The translations under genes and the position numbers were made by a program. DNA of 64,000 nt from Pontivivens insulae (GTDB lineage: Bacteria; Pseudomonadota; Alphaproteobacteria; Rhodobacterales; Rhodobacteraceae): positions 1,054,001-1,118,000 of the forward strand of contig NZ_OMKW01000001.1 of NCBI RefSeq assembly GCF_900302495.1. Direction: 5' to 3'. Positions within the stretch are counted from its first letter, which is position 1; every line of letters starts with the position of its first letter. The notes beneath the pieces were generated by a model. It saw only the letters and a program-made list of their open reading frames with translations, had not been told where the DNA came from and ran no database searches. Below are positions 34,276 through 44,028 of the stretch, in pieces.

Positions 34276-35269
34276 CTTGCAATCTGCATGATGCGGTGCT
34301 TCGAGCAGAAAAACGCCCCAAAGTGTTTGAAAATTCATGCCGTGCGCGTGAGATTCTCTCAGCTTCGTTCTAGCCGCCGTCAACCAACGTCCGCTTAATA
34401 ACAGGGAGGCGCTTCTCGCACCCACAGCGAAGGTCCGCTTCCCGCCCACCGGTTCCAGGTTCCGAACCCCGACGCACTGCGAACTGAGCTCGCCGTCTGC
34501 GGCGAGCATTCCTCCTTCTTCATGAAGAGCTAGGGGACGTCGTCCCCACGCGCGCGCAACGCGATTAGACAGGGCCGTGTCCTCGCCCAAGGGCTGCGCG
34601 CCGCACCAAGTCCCTGTCGAATAGTGTTGCACTTGCTACCCCCAACCCTCGCCGGGAGCAGGTTTTCTCAGACGAGCGCCCCAAGGGGCTTCGCTCAAAA
34701 CCAGCGACCAGAGGGGTGCCTCATGACCGTCAGATACAAGTTGCCCAACGAGCCGCCGGGCTTGGCTGATCAGTGCGTTTCAGCAGCCGCGACAGCGCTG
34801 CTTGAGACCTCGGGAACGAGACGCGCGGAGAGGGTAGGGACGTCGAGAATGGTAGTTCGAGCACCACAAAGGAAGGTTTGTTCGACTCTCGACAATGGTG
34901 TGGGGCGTCACCGATTTCCGACTCGGGATCCGAGTCTGGCTTGGAGTCGAGTGCTGAAAAAGTCACGCATTCCTGACCCAATCGTCGAGCAATTCCGACC
35001 CAACGCATAGTTTCAGATTAGCCGTCGACAGCATCTAAAATGCCCACACGAAATGAATGTCCGGAAGGAGCCCAAAGTGTACGATGCTGCGCTATGAGTG
35101 AATGGCGGCTTTCGGGATTTTGATGGTTCAGCCTGTTCGATAGCCACTTGCATCCCGTGTGTGTCGTCACATACGAACAATCACATTGTCTTCGAAGATG
35201 AAGCTCCCACCTGACGAACTCCAATCGCGTCGAGGGAATGTCCTTCTTCAGTGCTACTGAGGAGGGGCT
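34276..35269. other. Gene-free stretch of about 1 kb
   Basis: Several frames are open on both strands, but none has a ribosome binding site with recognisable protein. The frame at 34723 (MTVRYKLPNEPPGLA) is the least unlikely. GC content and short inverted motifs suggest old, degraded DNA. Confidence 0.45.
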
Positions 35270-35875
35270 ATGTCAAACAGCCTTAAAATTCGACCGGCCT
35301 CGCCAGGGGACAGCGGTGACCTAGCAATAATTGCAGATATGGCGACAAGGGGATTGAGTTCGTTTCTGTGGACGGCAGTCGCATCTGAGGGGAAGCCACC
35401 TTTCGAGATCTGGCGTTCGATAATCCGGGGCGACCAAGCCAACACGATTCATCACAGCAATTGGCTTGTGGCACAATCACGAGCCAACGTTCTGGGGGCG
35501 GTGAACGGCTATACCCTCTCCAGAACTCACTTAACCGCACCGACAGGTCCATCTGCCTGCGTCCTGGAACCACTCAATGAGCTGAAGGGCATGGCTATTG
35601 GCACGTGGTACATTGCAGCGATCGCGGTGTTTCCCGAAGCGCGCGGGCGGAGTGTCGGTAGCAGTCTTCTGCGCTTTGCGGAACAGGCTGCGCGAGCGGC
35701 GTCCGTGGACGAAATTACGTTAATGGTGGGTAGCTTCAATCCTCGTGCTCGGAACCTCTACGAGAGCATCGGCTTCAAGAGGCTGGCTGATCGAACTTTC
35801 CAGCCCTTTCGTGGGTCAGATCCGGAGGGGTATTGGGTTCTTATGTCAAAGACGCTGAAAGGGCGCACGGGATGA
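35270..35875 (+). CDS. GNAT-family N-acetyltransferase
   Basis: The 201-residue protein has the GNAT core: WYIAAIAVFPEARGRSVGSS (acetyl-CoA binding R/Q-x-x-G-x-G/A variant), then VGSFNPRARNLYESIGFKRL. It begins MSNSLKIRPASPGD, after GAGGAGGGG. It is coupled to the ACT-domain gene. The substrate is unknown; the partner suggests an amino-acid-related compound. Confidence 0.9.
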   Translation: MSNSLKIRPASPGDSGDLAIIADMATRGLSSFLWTAVASEGKPPFEIWRSIIRGDQANTIHHSNWLVAQSRANVLGAVNGYTLSRTHLTAPTGPSACVLEPLNELKGMAIGTWYIAAIAVFPEARGRSVGSSLLRFAEQAARAASVDEITLMVGSFNPRARNLYESIGFKRLADRTFQPFRGSDPEGYWVLMSKTLKGRTG

Positions 35876-36267
35876 ACCGCTCACTCAGGATCGAGGCTGT
35901 CCCCGGTCTCTACGCCGTCGCTCGCCTGCCGGCCGACGCCGCGATCCCAGACTGGATCAATGGTCCGGGATTTCAGTCTGTCACTCGCTCGGATGACGAA
36001 CTCACACTCGTCTGCTGCCAAGATCGAATTCCAGGCCATTTCGAGATGGAAAGGGACTGGCACTGCATTCGAACAGTTGGACCTTTTCCGTTCGACGCCG
36101 CTGGTGTCGTCGCGTCCCTCATCGCGCCGCTCTCCGAAAACGGAATTGGAGTCTTTGTCATCTGCACGTTCGACGGTGAACATGTTTTGATCTCTGCACG
36201 AAAGGCTGAACTGGCAATGGATTGCCTGAGTGCCGCCGGTCATTCCGTGACCACTTGGGATATTTGA
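35872..36267 (+). CDS. ACT-domain protein
   Basis: The ~131-residue protein has two ACT-like halves; the second (residues ~65-125) contains VASLIAPLSENGIGVFVICT and FDGEHVLI, typical of the CASTOR/ACT amino-acid-sensing family. The ATG at 35872 overlaps the GNAT stop as ATGA. It may sense the amino acid substrate or serve as a regulatory subunit of the acetyltransferase. Confidence 0.85.
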   Translation: MNRSLRIEAVPGLYAVARLPADAAIPDWINGPGFQSVTRSDDELTLVCCQDRIPGHFEMERDWHCIRTVGPFPFDAAGVVASLIAPLSENGIGVFVICTFDGEHVLISARKAELAMDCLSAAGHSVTTWDI

Positions 36268-36374
36268 AGAAGCGTCCCTAAAGACTAGGAAACGTCATGA
36301 ACGGGAAACAACAGAGCATGGGCGTCAACAGCGGACTTTGGGATGAATAAACCGTACGGCAGCGCCGCGCCCAT

Positions 36375-36492
36375 AGCCGACATTGGGGCAGGGGGCTGAA
36401 TGCTGCAACGCGGCTCCCTATAGTCGCCATTCGGTGCGGTGCCGCGTATTTGATCAATGGAAGTGACGTAAGGCGGGACGAACCGGCCATTC
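36375..36492 (+). repeat. Dispersed intergenic repeat, module B
   Basis: It begins AGCCGACATTGGGGCAGGGG, continues GCTGAATGCTGCAACGCGG, and has GCCATTCGGTGCGGTGCCG and a terminal CCGGCCATTC. It lies between the convergent ACT and AraC genes. Confidence 0.88.
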
Positions 36493-36535
36493 AATTTTGA
36501 ATGCTATGTCAGCTTAGGCGGGCGAGGGTCTTTGC

Positions 36536-37408
36536 CTAAGATGCGCGTGCAAGATGGTGTTTGGGGGAACATCCAAATTTGCGGGCATAGTCGCGGCTGA
36601 ACTGCGTCGGGCTCTCATACCCCACTTCGAACCCAGCATAGGACACAGACGGCACGCCCCGTTCCAAGAGGCTGCGCGCTTCGATCATCCGCAGGTCCTT
36701 CTGGTACTGCAGCGGTGTCGTACCCGTGACGGATTTGAAGTGCTGGTGAAACGACGATGAGCTCATTCCGGCGACCTGCGCCAGATCGCCAACGATCAAA
36801 GGCTCCCGAAAGTTGGCCCGGATCCGCTGGATAGACTTGGCAATGCGGCTGGCGTGACTGTCGACCGACAGAAGGTTCCGCAACATGCCTCCGATGGGTG
36901 AGAGGAGGAGGCGGTAATGGATTTCCCGCAGGATCATCGGACCCAGAACCTGCGCGTCCATGGGCGCATTCATCAACTCCAGATACCGCACCATCGGCTC
37001 GGTCCAAGCAGGATCGGCGGGACTGGCTGACAGGGATGTCGCGTGAGCATCATTGGACGCCGCCTCGCCCACCTGTTCGTACAAACCGCGCAGAATGCTC
37101 AGGTCCAACGAGAAGATCAGCGCCCGGTAAGGACGCGCCGCGCTGGCCTGGGTGATTTTGGAGACAACGGGTAGATCATGACTGACCAAAAGCATCTGGC
37201 CATCAGTGAGGTCGACAATCTGTCTGCCCACACTCATTTCTTTGCGACCCTGTAGGATCAGACAAATAACTGGATTATAAACGACAGCCTCAAATACGGT
37301 GATTTCCGTGCGTTGAAAGATGTGCGCCGACGGCAATGCTCGGCCAGAAGCTTCAATTTCTTTGGCCAAGAGCTCAGTTGATAGTTGCTTTAGGCGTTCT
37401 AATGACAT
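36536..37408 (-). CDS. AraC-family regulator
   Basis: The 290-residue protein has an AraC_N ligand domain (residues ~20-150) and a C-terminal double helix-turn-helix: QVAGMSSSSFHQHFKSVTGT and VGYESPTQFSRDYARKFG. It is divergent from an aldo-keto reductase and SRPBCC gene pair, its probable targets. Regulators of this AraC_N type often control aldehyde or alcohol reductases. Confidence 0.92.
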   Translation of the reverse strand: MSLERLKQLSTELLAKEIEASGRALPSAHIFQRTEITVFEAVVYNPVICLILQGRKEMSVGRQIVDLTDGQMLLVSHDLPVVSKITQASAARPYRALIFSLDLSILRGLYEQVGEAASNDAHATSLSASPADPAWTEPMVRYLELMNAPMDAQVLGPMILREIHYRLLLSPIGGMLRNLLSVDSHASRIAKSIQRIRANFREPLIVGDLAQVAGMSSSSFHQHFKSVTGTTPLQYQKDLRMIEARSLLERGVPSVSYAGFEVGYESPTQFSRDYARKFGCSPKHHLARAS

Positions 37409-37569
37409 CGCGGGCTCCTTCCCCTTTCCCCTATCAAATCAGCGCTCCGCAATCACGCATTAACACCATCAATCAGAGGAATTGGCAAAACTGCTGTAGG
37501 ATCTGGCAGGACGCATAGACGCCAGAACCATAGCTTCGGGATCAATGATGGAATTGAACGGAGTATCCC

Positions 37570-38478
37570 ATGTCTGAAGTACAAACCACTTTCACCCTGA
37601 ACGCTGAAACCGCCATCCCAGCCGTAGGATTTGGCACCTATTTGATCTCGAACGAAGACGCCGAAGGGTCCATCCGTTCCGCGATTGCGGCGGGGTATCG
37701 GCACATCGACACGGCCTCAGGCTATCGCAACGAAGAAACCGTTGGCGCCGGGATTCGGAAAGGGCTGGAGGCCGAAGGGCTGGCGCGCGCCGACCTGTTT
37801 ATCACCGCCAAGCTGTGGCCCGGCAACCCGGCCTGGGGCGATGCGCCCAAAACCGGCACGCAAACCATCGCGGAATGTGATGCGAGCCTGTCGCGTTTGG
37901 GCATTGACCACGTGGACCTATACCTGATCCACGCGCCCTACGGCGGCGATTTGCGACTGGAGCAATGGCGCGCGCTTCTCGATTTGCAAGCCAGCGGCAA
38001 GGCGCGGGCCGTCGGAGTGAGCAATTTCAACGAGAGCCATCTGGACGAGATTGCCCTTGCCGGCTTGCCGATGCCCGATGCCAACCAGATTGAGCTGCAT
38101 CCCTGGTCCCAGAAACCGGACTTGCTGGCCCATATGGCCAGCCATGACATCGCGCCGATCGCCTACAGCAGCCTTGTCCCCCTTTCCACGTGGCGCACGG
38201 AGCCCGGTCAGGAGAGCGCCAAGACCGACGAGATGAAGGCGGACGGCACAGCCTTCCAGAGTATGGCCGAGAAATACGGCGTCTCAGAAGCACAACTGCT
38301 GCTTCGGTGGGGCGTCCAGAATGGTTATGCCGTCTTGCCCAAGAGCCTGAACCCAGAGCGGATGCGCCAAAACCTAGACCTGTTCTCATTCGCTATCGAC
38401 GAGGCGGACATGGCGCAGATGGCAACCATGGACCGCGGCGACGGCGTAGCCTGGGCCTCCGGCGACCCCAGCAAATGA
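37570..38478 (+). CDS. Aldo-keto reductase
   Basis: The 302-residue protein has the AKR catalytic tetrad: Asp and Tyr in HIDTASGYRNEE, Lys in FITAKLWPG and His in DLYLIHAP. The layout resembles 2,5-diketogluconate reductases (DkgA/B). It reduces aldehydes or ketones with NADPH. The start has a good ribosome binding site (GGAGTATCCC). It is the first gene of an operon with the SRPBCC gene and divergent from AraC. Confidence 0.93.
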   Translation: MSEVQTTFTLNAETAIPAVGFGTYLISNEDAEGSIRSAIAAGYRHIDTASGYRNEETVGAGIRKGLEAEGLARADLFITAKLWPGNPAWGDAPKTGTQTIAECDASLSRLGIDHVDLYLIHAPYGGDLRLEQWRALLDLQASGKARAVGVSNFNESHLDEIALAGLPMPDANQIELHPWSQKPDLLAHMASHDIAPIAYSSLVPLSTWRTEPGQESAKTDEMKADGTAFQSMAEKYGVSEAQLLLRWGVQNGYAVLPKSLNPERMRQNLDLFSFAIDEADMAQMATMDRGDGVAWASGDPSK

Positions 38479-38534
38479 TCTCTACCGCCTTGTCTCATTC
38501 AATATAGTCCAACCTCAAATCACTTGGAGTGACC

Positions 38535-39095
38535 ATGAAACCTTCCCTGTTCTTCGCCACAAGCGCCTTCGCCGCTGTCATTTCCACGCCACTGATGGCC
38601 GACACAGCTTGCGACGCAACCTTGATGTTCGGCAGCATCACGCAACTCAGTGCCACCCATGCAACAGTTGACACATCCGTGCTGATCGATGCCGCCCCGG
38701 CAGAGGTCTGGGCGACGCTGACCGATTTCGACGTCATGGACACTTGGAGTTCCGGCACCCTGCAAGGGATGACCGGGGACATCAAAGATGGCGGACGCGT
38801 AACGGTCACCTTCATCTTTGGCGCCACTGAAGATGGCACACCCAATATGATGGAGATCCCACATACGCTGATCTACGATGAGGGCCGTGTTCTCGGGTGG
38901 TCTGACCCCTTCCCCGAAGACATCGGCGGTGGCCATGACAACCATCTCTATCGCGTAGAGGCTTGTGGCGATCAGACCCTCTTCGTCCAATCAGACGAAA
39001 TCGTGGGCAACCCTTTTGCTGCCGGTTTCGTGGCTCAACTTCTGCCGATGTATCAGGCATTCAACGCCGAGCTGAAGGCCGAAATCGAAGGCTAA
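38535..39095 (+). CDS. Exported SRPBCC-domain protein
   Basis: The ~186-residue product has a Sec signal peptide (MKPSLFFATSAFAAVISTPL, cut near MADT) and an SRPBCC/polyketide-cyclase-like lipid-binding fold (VDTSVLIDAAPAEVWATLTD, then FDVMDTWSSGT). Exported proteins of this fold are unusual, and may bind small hydrophobic ligands in the periplasm. The ATG at 38535 is preferred over one two codons upstream because it directly precedes the signal peptide's basic start. Confidence 0.85.
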   Translation: MKPSLFFATSAFAAVISTPLMADTACDATLMFGSITQLSATHATVDTSVLIDAAPAEVWATLTDFDVMDTWSSGTLQGMTGDIKDGGRVTVTFIFGATEDGTPNMMEIPHTLIYDEGRVLGWSDPFPEDIGGGHDNHLYRVEACGDQTLFVQSDEIVGNPFAAGFVAQLLPMYQAFNAELKAEIEG

Positions 39096-39747
39096 CAATG
39101 AGAATTCTGTAGCGTGAAACGATGCGAAAGGTCTTGGCGCCGTAGTGTTCGCCGAAGCCGACATTCGCCGCGGCACCGAAAAACAGAGGTATGGGCTCCT
39201 TCGAGACATTAGTGGCATAGCAGCATTGGTTTGGCCGCGTTGAAAAGGCCATCGATCTCGGCTCATAGCGGACGTTGCGGTCCCAGTGCAATGCTGCAGT
39301 GTGTCCGTTCTTAGCCGACATAAGGGCATGGGCATGGTTGGTACCCCCCTGCTTTGCATAATTGCTATTCTCAGATACGCAGACTGACAACAGTTGGCCA
39401 ATGAGGTCGGCCAACTTTGACTTGGGACCTTGCCGTAGCAGCACAACTTCACCCCCAATACCGGAGATCTGTGGCTTCATCGGGGCACACGCGTCAAAGA
39501 ACTTCTTGTCTTGGAATCCATCTGGAAGCTGCGCGCATCACTCATGCAGGCTTTGCATTGGTCGCGGCTTCCGATTTCAGGCTAAATGCTTGTGTTGGAA
39601 TAGCGATACCAAGCTCATCGCCCCAACGCGCACGAGGCGGAGCCTACCGAATTTGTGGGGTCGTAACTCCGCCTTGTGCGCTAACATGAGTTCTACCTAG
39701 ATCCTGCTAAAGGAGCGGTAATCCTGATAACCTTGTTGCAGAGGTGG
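39096..39747. other. Intergenic region with repeat module A and a partial B
   Basis: No gene is supported; open frames here run through the repeat. The only identifiable content is the repeat copy at 39193-39310. Confidence 0.55.
39193..39310 (+). repeat. Dispersed intergenic repeat, module A plus truncated B
   Basis: Module A (39193-39265) begins GGGCTCCTTCGAGACATTAG and is nearly identical to the 8111 copy. The B module starts AGCGGACGTTGCGGTC and is truncated by about 39310; a further AGCCGACATAAGGGCA piece follows at 39313. Confidence 0.8.
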
Positions 39748-40101
39748 TCAAGATGGTAGGGCCGCCGTCACGATGACTTCGACCTTGAGCTCCGCACTGG
39801 CAAGCTTCGCTTCGCCGCAAGCGCGGGCCGGTGCATGGCCTTCCGGCACCCATGCGTCCCACACGGCATTCATCGCATCGAAGTCGGCCATATCGCTCAG
39901 CCAGACAATTGCTTGCAGGATGTGATGTCTGTCCGTGCCGGCTTCTTCCAGCAAGGAGTCCACCTTGGCCAGCATCTCCTCGGTTTGCCCCGTGATGCTG
40001 TCGCCGCGCGTTCCAACTTGACCGCATAGATAGACGGTTTGTCCGTGCATCACGATGCGGCTCATTCGGGATGTTTGGTGCTGTCTGATGATTTCGGCCA
40101 T
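39748..40101 (-). CDS. ridA: RidA-family enamine/imine deaminase
   Basis: The 117-residue protein has the RidA pattern: [38 protein letters not shown] and the later [12 protein letters not shown]. RidA hydrolyses reactive 2-aminoacrylate-type enamines. As the last gene of the cysteate operon it makes sense, because CuyA's beta-elimination would release 2-aminoacrylate. It begins 13 bases after the exporter gene. Confidence 0.92.
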   Translation of the reverse strand: MAEIIRQHQTSRMSRIVMHGQTVYLCGQVGTRGDSITGQTEEMLAKVDSLLEEAGTDRHHILQAIVWLSDMADFDAMNAVWDAWVPEGHAPARACGEAKLASAELKVEVIVTAALPS

Positions 40102-40113
40102 TGGGGTCTCCTT

Positions 40114-41103
40114 CTAGAACAAGAGGCGTTCGAGCGCGACGGCAGCGGCCAGCAAGGCCAAGGTGCAGCCGATGACAATGGTCGCGGCGCGTGGCCCCAC
40201 CTCGGCCATTTCGCGAAGCGAGGTGCGCACGCCAAGGGCCGCTATTGCGGTCAGCAGCATCCATCCTGACAGCAATTTGCCCCAGTCGAGCACCCATCGC
40301 GGCAGCGGGGCGAGGTTGTTGAAGAGGACGAGCACGACGAAGGCGATGAGGAACCAGGGGGGAGCAAGTCCCGCCTTGCCTTCTCGAAAGATAAGCGCGG
40401 CCATTAGCACGGCGACTGGCAAAAGGGCGACGCGTTGCAGCTTCACGAAAGTCGCGGTGTCGCCCTCGATCTCCCCCATCGAATAGCCAGCGCCCACGAC
40501 CTGCGCGACATCGTGAATGGTGGCTCCGATCAGGAATCCTGCCTGCGGGGGTGCATGGTTCATCCACGCGAAGAGAAGCGGGTAGGCTACCATCGCGACG
40601 GTCGAGAGTGCCGTCACGGCGGCAACGACGAAAAGCACGTCACGCTCAGTGACCTTCGACCGGGGCAGAACGGCTGCCAATGCCAGTGCCGCTGATGCAC
40701 CACATATTGCGACGGCACCGCCCGCAAGCGCGCCGAACGCCGTAGTGCGCCCGACCAGCCGGGCGAGTCCCACGCCGAGCGCAACGGTTCCGGCGACAAG
40801 CGCCATAACGCCGACCACCGGCGCCCACCCCAGCGAGGCAATGTCCTCGAAGCTGAGGCGCAACCCGAGCAGCGCGACCCCCAGCCGCAGCACCGTTTTC
40901 GACGTGAACGCCAGACCCGGACCCGATCGCTCCTCCTGCGAAAGATGGAAGAACGCCATCCCGATGAGCAGCGCAAAGAGCATCGCCGGGGCGCCGTAAT
41001 GCTCCGCAAGGGCATGCGCGGCAACGGCGATGAGAACAGCAAGTGCGATACCGGGGAACACCTCACCGGACCATCTGCCAGCGGTGGACAGTGCGCCGGT
41101 CAC
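40114..41103 (-). CDS. UPF0324/YeiH-family membrane exporter (SuyZ/CuyZ-like)
   Basis: The ~329-residue protein has about ten membrane segments and the family signature LIGATIHDVAQVVGAGYSMG. Relatives (COG2855) are encoded beside sulfonate-desulfonation genes and are proposed to export the sulfite or sulfate released. The GTG at 41103 is chosen because it overlaps the hpsN-like stop as GTGA; the longer frame to 41391 lies inside that gene. The position in the operon supports sulfite export. Confidence 0.88.
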   Translation of the reverse strand: MTGALSTAGRWSGEVFPGIALAVLIAVAAHALAEHYGAPAMLFALLIGMAFFHLSQEERSGPGLAFTSKTVLRLGVALLGLRLSFEDIASLGWAPVVGVMALVAGTVALGVGLARLVGRTTAFGALAGGAVAICGASAALALAAVLPRSKVTERDVLFVVAAVTALSTVAMVAYPLLFAWMNHAPPQAGFLIGATIHDVAQVVGAGYSMGEIEGDTATFVKLQRVALLPVAVLMAALIFREGKAGLAPPWFLIAFVVLVLFNNLAPLPRWVLDWGKLLSGWMLLTAIAALGVRTSLREMAEVGPRAATIVIGCTLALLAAAVALERLLF

Positions 41104-42377
41104 GATGCTTTCATCCGTTCGAGCCGAATGTCGGCGGTGCGCGCATGGCCCTCCATCCCTTCCAGCCGGCTGATGCGCGCGGTCGCTTCGGCCACGGGGC
41201 GCATTCCGGCGACCGTTGCACGTTGCCAGGTCACGGTCTTGAGGAACTTGTGGACGGAAAGGCCGCCTGTGTAGCGCGCGGCACCACTTGTCGGCAGCAC
41301 GTGGTTCGGGCCCGCAGCCTTGTCGCCGAAGGCCACGGTCGTCTCGGCCCCAAGGAAGAGTGAGCCGTAAGAGGAGAGCCGTTCCAGCCACCAGTCGAGA
41401 TCCGCGGCCTGCACCTGAAGATGTTCAGGCCCGTAGCGATCGCTCACCGCCGCCATCTCGTCCCGATCCTTGCAGAGGATAACTTCCGCATAGTCGCGCC
41501 AGGCGGCGCGGGCATTGTCGGCGTTGAGCTTGGGTAGTTCCTCGATCAGACGCGGCGCAAGCTTCAGCACCTTTTCGGCCAAGACGCGATCGTCGGTGAC
41601 GAGCCAGACCGGCGAGTTGTAGCCATGCTCCGCCTGTCCCACGAGGTCCCAGGCCACAATCTCTGGGTCGGCTGTGCTGTCGGCGAGGATTAGGCTGTCG
41701 GTAGGTCCCGCGAACATGTCGATGCCAACCTCGCCGAACAGCATTCGCTTGGCTTCTGCCACATACTGATTGCCAGGCCCGACGAGGATATCGGCTTTCG
41801 GCAAGCCGAAGAGGCCAAAGGCCATCGCAGCCACACCTTGTACGCCGCCCAGGTTAAGGGCCGCATCCGCTCCTGCCAGATGCATCGTGTGCAGGATCGC
41901 CGCCGGGATGCCTTCGTCGGGGCGCGTGGGAGAACAGGCCGTCACATGACGCACGCCCGCGACCTTTGCGGTCGTGATCGTCATGAGGGCCGATGCCACA
42001 TGGCTGTAGCGCCCGCCGGGCACATAGGCCCCCGCCGCGGACATTGGGATCGACTTCTGCCCGGCGATGAAGCCGGGACGCACCTCGATCTCAGTATCAT
42101 TGATCGTGGCAAGCTGCGCCTCGGCGAAGCGACGGATGTTGTCGTGGGCGAAGGCGATGTCGTCGCGCAGCTCTTGCGGCACCTTCGCGCTCGCCGCTGC
42201 CATCTCATCGCGAGAGACGAGGATCGGCCCTTTCCAGCCGTCGAGTTTGCGCGCGTATTCGATCGCGGCAGCGTCGCCCTCCCCACGCAGAACGTCAAGC
42301 ATGACCGCCACGCGCGTGCGCACGTCTTCCTGTCCCGTCTCGGCGGTCGAGACGGCTTTCTTGAGATAGATCGCCAC
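41100..42377 (-). CDS. hpsN: Sulfopropanediol 3-dehydrogenase-like (HpsN, histidinol-dehydrogenase family)
   Basis: The 425-residue protein has the histidinol dehydrogenase fold with zinc-site residues in GQAEHGYNS (Gln, His), GPNHVLPTSG and SVHKFLKT. It lacks any histidine operon context. HpsN oxidises 2,3-dihydroxypropane-1-sulfonate to sulfolactate with NAD+, and its homologues share the start MAIYLKKA and the region GFIAGQKSIPMSAAGAYVPG. Placement with cuyA-like, exporter and ridA genes supports a C3-sulfonate role, though other sulfonate or amino-alcohol substrates are possible. Confidence 0.85.
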   Translation of the reverse strand: MAIYLKKAVSTAETGQEDVRTRVAVMLDVLRGEGDAAAIEYARKLDGWKGPILVSRDEMAAASAKVPQELRDDIAFAHDNIRRFAEAQLATINDTEIEVRPGFIAGQKSIPMSAAGAYVPGGRYSHVASALMTITTAKVAGVRHVTACSPTRPDEGIPAAILHTMHLAGADAALNLGGVQGVAAMAFGLFGLPKADILVGPGNQYVAEAKRMLFGEVGIDMFAGPTDSLILADSTADPEIVAWDLVGQAEHGYNSPVWLVTDDRVLAEKVLKLAPRLIEELPKLNADNARAAWRDYAEVILCKDRDEMAAVSDRYGPEHLQVQAADLDWWLERLSSYGSLFLGAETTVAFGDKAAGPNHVLPTSGAARYTGGLSVHKFLKTVTWQRATVAGMRPVAEATARISRLEGMEGHARTADIRLERMKAS

Positions 42378-42437
42378 GATGGGCCTCCTTCGGGTGGTCG
42401 GTGCTCCGGCGGCCAGTGAGCCGCCGGGGCCTGAAAC

Positions 42438-44027
42438 TCAGCGCTGGTCGGCCCGGCGAAACGCGCCCTGCACGATCCGGTCGATAACCATTGCGACAAA
42501 GAGGATCGCAAAGCCGCCCAGCAGGCCCGGTCCCTTCGCTGCAAATTGCAGTGCTTCAAGGATGACCTGACCAAGCCCGCCTCCGCCGATCAGCGAAATG
42601 ATGACGACCATGGACAGGCACATCAGGATAGTCTGGTTCACGCCCGTCATGATCGAGGGAAGCGCGAGTGGCAGCTCAACATCCTTGAGCAGTTGCCAGC
42701 GCGACGCGCCGAAGGCGGTTGCCGCCTCCTTGATACTGTCAGGCACACCGCGCATCCCAAGGGCAGTCAGACGGATCACCGGGGGCATCCCAAAGATGAT
42801 CGTCGCAAGTATGCCCGGCGGGTTGCCTGTGCCGAAAAAGGCGATGATCGGGATGAGGTAGACGAAGGCGGGCAACGTCTGCATCAGGTCGAGCACCGGT
42901 TCGGCGAAGTTGTAGGCGCGCTGCGATTTGCCGAACCAGATGCCGAGCGGAATGCCCATGATGACGCAAAGCACCACGGCGGCGCCGACGAGGGCAACGG
43001 TTTCCATCGCGATTTCCCAGTATCCCAGGAAGGCGATATAGGCGAGGGCGGCGGCGGTGAATATCGCGACGCGCGGCCCGGCAGACCGCCAGCCGATGAC
43101 TACGATGACCGTCATGACCACGGGCCAGGGCGTGCCGATTAGCGCAAGACTGATAGCGTCGAGTACCTGACGGACCAGAAGCACGATTCCATCGAAGGTT
43201 CCGGCGCCAGACCGGGCCGCATCGTCGATGACCCCTTCCAGCCAACGCGCGGAGACCGAATAGGTGTCGGGGTCGGCGGGAAATTCCGCCATCCATCCCG
43301 GCACCCCTTCGATGGTAAAGCGATAAACTGTGAGCGGCACGATCACGAGCCCCAGGACCAGCCCCAGAACCGCATTCTGCACCTTCAAGCCGGACGGAAC
43401 GGCGAGCGGATCAACCCGCCAACGGGTGTACTGTTTTTCATACGCCACATTGGCGTAAACCGCCTGAATGAGCCGCAGAACTAAGAGCATCGCGAGCCCG
43501 GTCAGCAAAATAGCCGCCGCATCTGCGGCCGCGGCTTCCGCCGTTTCGCGTGACCGTTCAGCCGCGCGCATCAGGTTGTTGCCCAATGTCTCGAACCGGG
43601 TGCCGTCCTCTCCTGCGGCAACCGCATCTGCCGCACGTTGCAGAAACTCCTGCGCACGTGCCTGCTGTCGTTGGGCATTTGCTAGGTCCTCGGCACCCAG
43701 CTGACCCCAGCTACCACGCCCGATTTGAACGAACGCGATGACTTCCAGAATGATAAAGCCCCAGAAAAGGCCCCATGCCCCCCGGGCCGATGCCCAGAAG
43801 GGACCTGCGAGGAAGGCGGCAAGGTTGAAAGTGCGCGGTATCGGCCCGGTTGTATCATGGATAGTGTGGAATGAGTCCGCGTAATAATCGGCGCGCGGTC
43901 CCGCAAATTCCGCGATGGAGGCGTCGAGCGTTTCGCGGTCTACTTCGATATCCCGCACGGCATCGGAGCGTGGGGTCGCGGATCGATTGTTGGCGAAACC
44001 GGTCGCGTCGAAATTGGCGGTGGTCAT
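42438..44027 (-). CDS. proW: Betaine-type ABC transporter permease with long N-terminal extension
   Basis: The ~529-residue protein is longer than usual for ProW/OpuAB (about 280-350). The C-terminal half is the binding-protein-dependent permease domain, with the EAA loop in KEAATAFGASRWQLLKDVEL and GIPLGIWFGKSQR. The N-terminal ~200 residues add two membrane segments flanking an Ala/Gln/Arg-rich coiled-coil-like stretch (NAQRQQARAQEFLQRAADAV), probably periplasmic. The ATG at 44027 is two bases from the ATPase stop. It works with the next two genes. Confidence 0.9.
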   Translation of the reverse strand: MTTANFDATGFANNRSATPRSDAVRDIEVDRETLDASIAEFAGPRADYYADSFHTIHDTTGPIPRTFNLAAFLAGPFWASARGAWGLFWGFIILEVIAFVQIGRGSWGQLGAEDLANAQRQQARAQEFLQRAADAVAAGEDGTRFETLGNNLMRAAERSRETAEAAAADAAAILLTGLAMLLVLRLIQAVYANVAYEKQYTRWRVDPLAVPSGLKVQNAVLGLVLGLVIVPLTVYRFTIEGVPGWMAEFPADPDTYSVSARWLEGVIDDAARSGAGTFDGIVLLVRQVLDAISLALIGTPWPVVMTVIVVIGWRSAGPRVAIFTAAALAYIAFLGYWEIAMETVALVGAAVVLCVIMGIPLGIWFGKSQRAYNFAEPVLDLMQTLPAFVYLIPIIAFFGTGNPPGILATIIFGMPPVIRLTALGMRGVPDSIKEAATAFGASRWQLLKDVELPLALPSIMTGVNQTILMCLSMVVIISLIGGGGLGQVILEALQFAAKGPGLLGGFAILFVAMVIDRIVQGAFRRADQR

Positions 44028-44028
44028 C

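Noticed and set aside
34624-35010. Plus-strand frame of 128 codons, start possibly at 34723
   Set aside because: No ribosome binding site, no family resemblance, and the frame begins inside repetitive, degraded DNA.
39061-39480. Minus-strand frame of 139 codons
   Set aside because: It overlaps the SRPBCC gene's end and repeat module A; the sequence is repeat-derived.
41100-42377. Histidinol dehydrogenase (HisD) of histidine synthesis
   Set aside because: No histidine genes nearby, and the sulfonate-operon context and N-terminus match HpsN better.
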